Assembly (NCBI GenBank): GCA_937973555.1
Contig: CALJKL010000074.1
Span: 1-28,534 of the forward strand
Length of the DNA stretch: 28,534 bases
From: an uncultured Flavobacteriales bacterium
GTDB taxonomy: Bacteria > Bacteroidota > Bacteroidia > Flavobacteriales > Weeksellaceae
Direction of reading: 5' to 3'
The position numbers and the translations under genes are program-made. The notes under the pieces are model-generated. The model did no database searches, was not told where the DNA came from, and saw only the letters and a program-made list of their open reading frames with translations. Positions 24,274 to 28,534 of the stretch are shown piece by piece; position 1 is the stretch's first letter, and each line of letters begins with the position of its first letter.

Positions 24274-25008
24274 TCATACAAATTTGATATTGAAGTACTT
24301 TTTGAACAAAGTATAAATGATAGCATTCCAAAAAGGATAAGTCAATAAAAATCCGAAGAAAAAGACCATAAAGCCCGAATAACTGAATAAAAATGCAACA
24401 ATGGCACAAGGTAAAATAACGGCCCAATTGGCAAAAACCACTTTAGCGCTCAAATTAATTGCTTCCATCATTCTAAGTGGGGTAAAATACAAAAGAGGCC
24501 CCACAAAAAGAGTTATAAAAACCCAAATAACACCTGGTAAAATAAAGGAAATGCCTAATTGAAAAACAACGCCCCAAAAAATGGCATAGCCCCAGAATTT
24601 GAAAAAATTGCTTCCACTATACCCCTCCAAAATATCGGAGAATTGTGGTGTTTTTTTCTCGTCTATAAGGGTGTAAATTTTAAACAAGCCGATGTTTAGA
24701 GGAAACATAGCGGCTTTTATCAAGGCCAATGCAATTTGGAAATAACTGCCATTTTCTGATTGCATCAATTGACTGATCCTGTTCAAAAATTCTTTGGTAT
24801 TACTGAGCAATTCTGGTGTAAATTGGGTCATTTTATCTCCAAAATAATACTTGGACAGCTGTACCCCTGCATATAAAGTAATGCCAAAATAAAGCACGGT
24901 TATTACAAACTGAAAAAATAAAGTAGACTTCCAATAGAAAAACGCCTTTTTGAAAACCTCTTCTAAGCTGATTTTATGGATAGGTTGAGAATTATTCATG
25001 TCATTCAT
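24274..25008 (-). CDS. Polytopic membrane protein, unknown function (paralogue 2)
   Basis: A 244-residue membrane protein with about five to six hydrophobic segments. The middle, FSDILEGYSGSNFFKFWGY, then ILPGVIWVFITLFVGPLLYF and MMEAINLSAKVVFANWAVIL, lines up with FSDFFVGY..., LPGIYMYIVGFVGLPFVFF and DGLNVSFNATNQNFGLVL of the downstream neighbour; so the two are distant paralogues. The loop between the first and second segments (about 55-85) differs in each. Function unknown; related YciC/DUF975-type proteins are envelope proteins without an assigned reaction. Start ATG 25008 lies 4 nt after a TATTTTTG -7 element; a second in-frame ATG is at 24999. It diverges from pabB over only 53 bp. Confidence 0.75.
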   Translation of the reverse strand: MNDMNNSQPIHKISLEEVFKKAFFYWKSTLFFQFVITVLYFGITLYAGVQLSKYYFGDKMTQFTPELLSNTKEFLNRISQLMQSENGSYFQIALALIKAAMFPLNIGLFKIYTLIDEKKTPQFSDILEGYSGSNFFKFWGYAIFWGVVFQLGISFILPGVIWVFITLFVGPLLYFTPLRMMEAINLSAKVVFANWAVILPCAIVAFLFSYSGFMVFFFGFLLTYPFWNAIIYTLFKKYFNIKFV

Positions 25009-25012
25009 GGCA

Positions 25013-25020
25013 CAAAAATA
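25013..25020 (-). promoter_or_regulatory. -7 element 4 nt before the membrane-protein ATG
   Basis: Minus-strand TATTTTTG ends 4 nt before the ATG at 25008; a TTG lies 22 nt upstream (25043-25045). Initiation would be at or next to the start codon. It faces away from the pabB promoter and their upstream parts overlap. Confidence 0.6.
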
Positions 25021-25050
25021 AGGTTTTTATCATGATATGAAGCAAAATTG

Positions 25051-25058
25051 TAAATTTG
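25051..25058 (+). promoter_or_regulatory. -7 element 3 nt before the pabB ATG
   Basis: TAAATTTG ends 3 nt before the ATG at 25062, so the pabB mRNA is predicted to be leaderless. No TTG is at -33 spacing. The in-frame TTG at 25056 falls inside this element and is not a credible start. Confidence 0.6.
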
Positions 25059-25061
25059 CCC

Positions 25062-26069
25062 ATGCTAAAAATCAACCATCAAAAATTTCAGGAAATGGAC
25101 GCACTTTCTTCACAGAAAGCGCCTTTCTTTTTTGTAGTTGATTTTTTAATGGAGAACATCCTGATTTTCAATCAACAAGACTTAGTCAATCAAAAAATAT
25201 TGGTTCATTTTCCTTCGTATTCTAATGTCTCTAAAAATCTTCTTCCAGAAAAAAAAATTCAATGGAAGGCTTTGCCACAAACCGAAGAAGAATACCAAAA
25301 AGGGTTTGATGTCATTCAAGACCATTTAAAGAGAGGAGACTCATATGTGGTGAACTATACCTGTGAAACGCCAATAGAAACCAATTTTACTTTGGAGGAT
25401 ATTTTTCATTTTTCAAAAGCAAAATATAAGGTACTGATCCCAAACCGATTTACCTTTTTTTCTCCGGAAACTTTTGTAGAAATTAAGGATCAGAAAATTT
25501 TCACTCATCCCATGAAGGGTACCATTGATGCAGCTATACCCAACGCTAAAGAATTATTAAAAAATGACGAAAAGGAGAAAGCGGAACATTACACAGTGGT
25601 AGACCTGCTGAGAAATGACCTGAGCATGGTGGCAGATTATGTAATGCTTGATGAATTGCAACGCATTGATTATCTGAAAACAAGCAATAAAAACCTGTAT
25701 ACAATGAGTTCTGAAATTTCAGGAAAAGTGAAGCCTGAATTTCAAAATAAGATTGGATCTCTTATAAAAACCCTTCTGCCGGCAGGAAGTATTTTGGGAG
25801 CGCCAAAGCCTAAAACTTTAGAAATTATTTTAAAGGCAGAAGCATACAGAAGAGGTTTTTATACAGGAGTGGCCGGATATTTTGATGGAAAAAATCTGGA
25901 CTCTTGTGTGATGATAAGATTTGTGGAAAACAAAAATTTTGATGATATTAGCCAAGACAACTCTGCAGAGCAATTGTTCTTTAAGAGTGGTGGCGGAATT
26001 ACCCATCTGAGTAAATTGGCCGATGAATACCAAGAGATGAAAAACAAAATATATGTCCCGATTCATTGA
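25062..26069 (+). CDS. pabB: Aminodeoxychorismate synthase component I
   Basis: A 335-residue chorismate-binding enzyme. With a PabA glutamine amidotransferase it converts chorismate to 4-amino-4-deoxychorismate for folate synthesis. It consists only of the chorismate-binding domain. The lysine in HPMKGTID marks PabB; TrpE has Ala at this position. Further motifs are RGDSYVVNYTCETPI, DLLRNDLSMVADY, LPAGSILGAPKPKTLEII, GFYTGVAGYFDG and FFKSGGGITHLSKLADEYQE. It is shorter than E. coli PabB (about 450) because it lacks the N-terminal extension, as in many Bacteroidota. pabC overlaps its end by 17 nt. No pabA is in the window. Start ATG 25062 is set by the -7 element. Confidence 0.93.
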   Translation: MLKINHQKFQEMDALSSQKAPFFFVVDFLMENILIFNQQDLVNQKILVHFPSYSNVSKNLLPEKKIQWKALPQTEEEYQKGFDVIQDHLKRGDSYVVNYTCETPIETNFTLEDIFHFSKAKYKVLIPNRFTFFSPETFVEIKDQKIFTHPMKGTIDAAIPNAKELLKNDEKEKAEHYTVVDLLRNDLSMVADYVMLDELQRIDYLKTSNKNLYTMSSEISGKVKPEFQNKIGSLIKTLLPAGSILGAPKPKTLEIILKAEAYRRGFYTGVAGYFDGKNLDSCVMIRFVENKNFDDISQDNSAEQLFFKSGGGITHLSKLADEYQEMKNKIYVPIH

Positions 26070-26679
26070 AAGCATTAAAATAGAAGACCAAAAAGCCTAT
26101 TTATTGGATCTTCATCAAAAAAGAGTGAATGATACCTTTGCCCATTTTGGGGCAGAAGGCTCTATAGATTTGGAAAATATTTTTAAAAAACTGGAGCATG
26201 ATGAAGATGGATTATACAAGTTGAGAGTTGTATATGACCTTCAAAAGAATTTTCAAACACAATTGATTCCTTATGCTATTGCTGAGATAGATACTTTTCA
26301 GCTGGTAGAAAACAACACTTATGATTATTCTTTCAAATTTGAAGACAGAAGAGAATTTGAAATCATGAAAGCAAAGGCTAAGGCAGACGAAATAATTATT
26401 CTTAAAAACAATCATGTTACGGACACTTCTTATTCTAATCTGCTTTTTTTGAAAGAAGAAATCTGGTATACGCCGAGCACTTATTTGCTGAATGGCGTTC
26501 AAAGACAGCATCTACTGGCGCAGAAGAAAATAATGCAAACAGAGATTACCCTTCAAAATATTAGGGAATTTTCTCATTTTCAATTGATTAACGCCCTCAA
26601 TGATTTTGATGATATGTTTATTTACCCCATCGAAAGAATTATAAACCTGCCGGAAAATAAAGAATATTTGGTAATTTAG
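26053..26679 (+). CDS. pabC: Aminodeoxychorismate lyase-like class IV aminotransferase
   Basis: A 208-residue fold-type IV PLP enzyme. By position after pabB (17-nt overlap) it is most likely the 4-amino-4-deoxychorismate lyase that releases pyruvate and gives p-aminobenzoate. Visible are the PLP-phosphate Arg (R58 in KLRVVYD), the presumed PLP lysine K95 in FKFEDRREFE, ADEIIILKNNHVTDTSYSNLLF (111-132), which matches the class IV motif with xSN after the turn, and YLLNGVQRQHLL. It is short for the family (about 240-270), mainly at the N-terminus, so the class call is firm but the exact substrate rests on context. Its stop codon directly abuts the menD stop codon. Confidence 0.85.
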   Translation: MSRFIESIKIEDQKAYLLDLHQKRVNDTFAHFGAEGSIDLENIFKKLEHDEDGLYKLRVVYDLQKNFQTQLIPYAIAEIDTFQLVENNTYDYSFKFEDRREFEIMKAKAKADEIIILKNNHVTDTSYSNLLFLKEEIWYTPSTYLLNGVQRQHLLAQKKIMQTEITLQNIREFSHFQLINALNDFDDMFIYPIERIINLPENKEYLVI

Positions 26680-28347
26680 CTATTTCAAAAACTTGTAATA
26701 ATTCTTTAATATTTCAGCATTTTGAATGTCTTTAGTGTCAATTTCCAGAAGTTTCGGTTTAGCTTCCGGTTTGAAGAAATTTTCTAAAGTCCTCAATAAA
26801 GATTCTTCATCTTCTACTTTGAAATAATTAAAGCCAAAGTGCTTCGCAATATACTCACAATTTTTATTGTGCATAGTGGCAATAAATTCATCTACCGCAT
26901 TGGTAGTACTCGGCCCGGGAATGATTCGGAAAATATTTCCCTCTCCGTTATTGATCACAATCATTCTGGTATATGGAGGGATGTAATTGTTCCATAATCC
27001 ATTGATGTCATAGAGAAACCCGATCTCTCCCGAAATTAAAACTGTAGGATTGGGGTTCATCATCGCAAATCCCATAGCTGTAGATGTGCAGCCATCTATG
27101 CCGCTGGTGCCTCTGTTGCAATAGATATTGTGCTTTTTGGCGTATGGAAACAATTCTGCATATCTTATAGTAGAAGAATTGGAAACGTGAACATTATAAT
27201 TTTCAGGAATTTTCTGTTGGAGAATTTCAAACACCTTCAAATCTGAAAACGCTATAGAGCTACAGTATTCTTCGTGTTTTGCATCTTTTTTATCGCGCAA
27301 AATGTCCCAAAGGTTATAATAGGCAGAGGGCTCTAATTTGGCAGATTTCAGCAACTGACTGAAGAAAACGTCTGCTCTGGTTTCAATCTTTTGGGTCAAA
27401 GAAAAATAGGTGTCAGGTTGCCAATATTCGTCAATATGCCAGTGATTGGCAGGTTTGGCTTTTCTCAAAAATTCTTTTACTTTTTTGGAAACCACATTTT
27501 GACCTATCGTAACCAAGAGATCCGGAGCATATGTTTTATAGTCTTCTTCCGTAAAATTGAAAATATATCGATCTATATGATTGAAAAACTTTTCATGATA
27601 AAGATTAGAATTGGCCTCTGTAAGCACCACTACAGAATGGTTTTTTACAAACTGTGAAAGCATGCTTTGCAGTTGAGGATTTTTGTCTAATGTTCCGGTG
27701 AGGATTAAAATCCTCTTTGCCAAATTGAATTCTGAAACCAAATGAGAGGGAATTTCATAAGGCTTTTCTTGGTCAATGATTTCAATACTCGGGAAAAACG
27801 GCAATTCTTCTACAAGCTTGTATAAAGGTTCAGTAAGCGGAATGTTGATGTGCACAGGCCCCTGTTTTTCCAAACAAAGTTCTATTGCGGTTTTTATGAT
27901 TCTGAAGTTTTCGTCTTCCGCATTTTCCTTATCATCTTCTAAAAGCTGGAAGTCTCCATAAGAATGTTGCTGAAACAAATCTTTTTGGCGAATGGTCTGT
28001 CCATCAAAAATATCGATGTAATCCGTTGGTCGATCGGCAGTTAATATCAAAAGTGGAATGTTTTGATAGAAGGCCTCTACAATAGCCGGATAATAATTGG
28101 CGGCTGCAGAACCACTGGTGCAGGAAATGGCCACGGGTTTTTTAAGAGATTTTGCCATACCCATTGCAACAAATGCTGCACTCCTCTCGTCTACAATACT
28201 GAAACATTCGAAAGAATCTAATTCTGAAAAGTGTATTGCTAAAGGGGCGTTTCTAGAACCTGGTGAAATAACCATTTTATTGATGCCATACTGCTGAAGA
28301 ACATGCCCTAAAACCTGAATGCTGCGTTTCGCCGAAAATTGTTTCAT
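26680..28347 (-). CDS. menD: 2-succinyl-5-enolpyruvyl-6-hydroxy-3-cyclohexene-1-carboxylate synthase
   Basis: A 555-residue thiamine-diphosphate enzyme that adds a succinyl-semialdehyde unit from 2-oxoglutarate to isochorismate, the first committed step of menaquinone synthesis. N-terminal motifs: GINKMVISPGSRNAPL (21-36), IVDERSAAFVAMGMAKS with the cofactor-activating Glu, and SCTSGSAAANYYPAIVEA. Central and C-terminal parts are complete: RGTSGIDGCTSTAMG and SGEIGFLYDINGL. In the last motif E441 stands where the Mg/ThDP-binding Asp of the GD motif is expected, a conservative change. Length is normal. The ATG at 28347 lies 4 nt after a TACCTTTG -7 element. It converges on pabBC with no gap or terminator. 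Confidence 0.96.
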   Translation of the reverse strand: MKQFSAKRSIQVLGHVLQQYGINKMVISPGSRNAPLAIHFSELDSFECFSIVDERSAAFVAMGMAKSLKKPVAISCTSGSAAANYYPAIVEAFYQNIPLLILTADRPTDYIDIFDGQTIRQKDLFQQHSYGDFQLLEDDKENAEDENFRIIKTAIELCLEKQGPVHINIPLTEPLYKLVEELPFFPSIEIIDQEKPYEIPSHLVSEFNLAKRILILTGTLDKNPQLQSMLSQFVKNHSVVVLTEANSNLYHEKFFNHIDRYIFNFTEEDYKTYAPDLLVTIGQNVVSKKVKEFLRKAKPANHWHIDEYWQPDTYFSLTQKIETRADVFFSQLLKSAKLEPSAYYNLWDILRDKKDAKHEEYCSSIAFSDLKVFEILQQKIPENYNVHVSNSSTIRYAELFPYAKKHNIYCNRGTSGIDGCTSTAMGFAMMNPNPTVLISGEIGFLYDINGLWNNYIPPYTRMIVINNGEGNIFRIIPGPSTTNAVDEFIATMHNKNCEYIAKHFGFNYFKVEDEESLLRTLENFFKPEAKPKLLEIDTKDIQNAEILKNYYKFLK

Positions 28348-28351
28348 ACAG

Positions 28352-28359
28352 CAAAGGTA
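28352..28359 (-). promoter_or_regulatory. -7 element 4 nt before the menD ATG
   Basis: Minus-strand TACCTTTG, identical to the CBS-gene -7 element, ends 4 nt before the menD start codon; initiation is predicted at or near the ATG. No TTG is at normal spacing. Confidence 0.6.
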
Positions 28360-28534
28360 AAGATTTTTGAATTTTCAGAAGCGGTTAAATAGCTGATCTT
28401 TGTTAGCTGTAGATGCTAGGAAGCAATGGCTCCTTTTTCTGTACCAGAAATATATTTCTTCACCAATCTTTAAAAAAGCATTATTGGAATCAAAACATGT
28501 TTTAAAAACTAAATTTCAATAAAAAAATCTTAAT
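28360..28534. other. Right contig edge, no gene seen
   Basis: The 175 bases upstream of the menD promoter are AT-rich. I see no open frame of note, no tRNA, and no strong hairpin. The sequence breaks off here. Confidence 0.6.

Noticed and set aside
1..28534. CRISPR array, prophage, insertion sequence, restriction or toxin-antitoxin genes
   Set aside because: None seen: no regularly spaced repeats, transposase, integrase or nuclease-methylase pair; gene content is mostly core.

Overview
The window looks like one short-read contig from an AT-rich member of Bacteroidota, class Flavobacteriia, most likely Weeksellaceae (a Chryseobacterium/Cloacibacterium-like genus). The grounds are TAnnTTTG-type -7 promoter elements, a type IX secretion (T9SS) C-terminal sorting domain, signal peptides ending in FSQ, a DUF5686 outer-membrane protein, a degenerate second EF-G, and the fba-accD and CBS-nadK gene orders. 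The genus is inference. The first 19 bases match the Illumina TruSeq read-2 adapter and are not genomic.

Layout. 20-5800: surE (-); a DUF5686 beta-barrel protein (+); a tail-specific protease (+) ending at a strong bidirectional hairpin. 5813-8190: a frameshifted secreted RCC1/Ig-like protein with a T9SS tail (-), then three tRNA genes (-; Leu-TAG, Gly-GCC, Leu-TAA in transcription order). 8351-10331: a DUF3127 protein with an SSB-like acidic tail, aat, and an EamA transporter (+). 10517-14119: a CBS-domain protein, nadK, fba and accD (+). 14202-14720: a DUF6973-like protein. 14747-19241, all minus: a SpmA/SpmB fusion, a TolC-like protein, a SprT-like metalloprotein and mannose-1-phosphate guanylyltransferase. 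19242-19645: a gene-free stretch with a long imperfect palindrome that resembles dispersed flavobacterial repeats. 19646-23398: an EF-G2-like factor and YifB/ComM (+). 23448-25008: two related membrane proteins (-). 25062-28347: pabB-pabC (+) facing menD (-).

Most of the content is core housekeeping: glycolysis (fba), fatty acid initiation (accD), NADP supply (nadK), folate (pabBC) and menaquinone (menD) from chorismate, proteolysis (prc, aat), translation (EF-G2, tRNAs), nucleotide-sugar synthesis and envelope functions. I see no phage, IS element, CRISPR array or defence island, and no convincing new multi-gene system. The points most worth checking are the SSB-like tail on the DUF3127 protein, the degenerate G-domain of EF-G2, the AccD without zinc-ribbon cysteines, several -7 elements only 3-5 nt before ATG (predicted leaderless mRNAs), the palindromic repeat, and the frameshift in the T9SS cargo gene.
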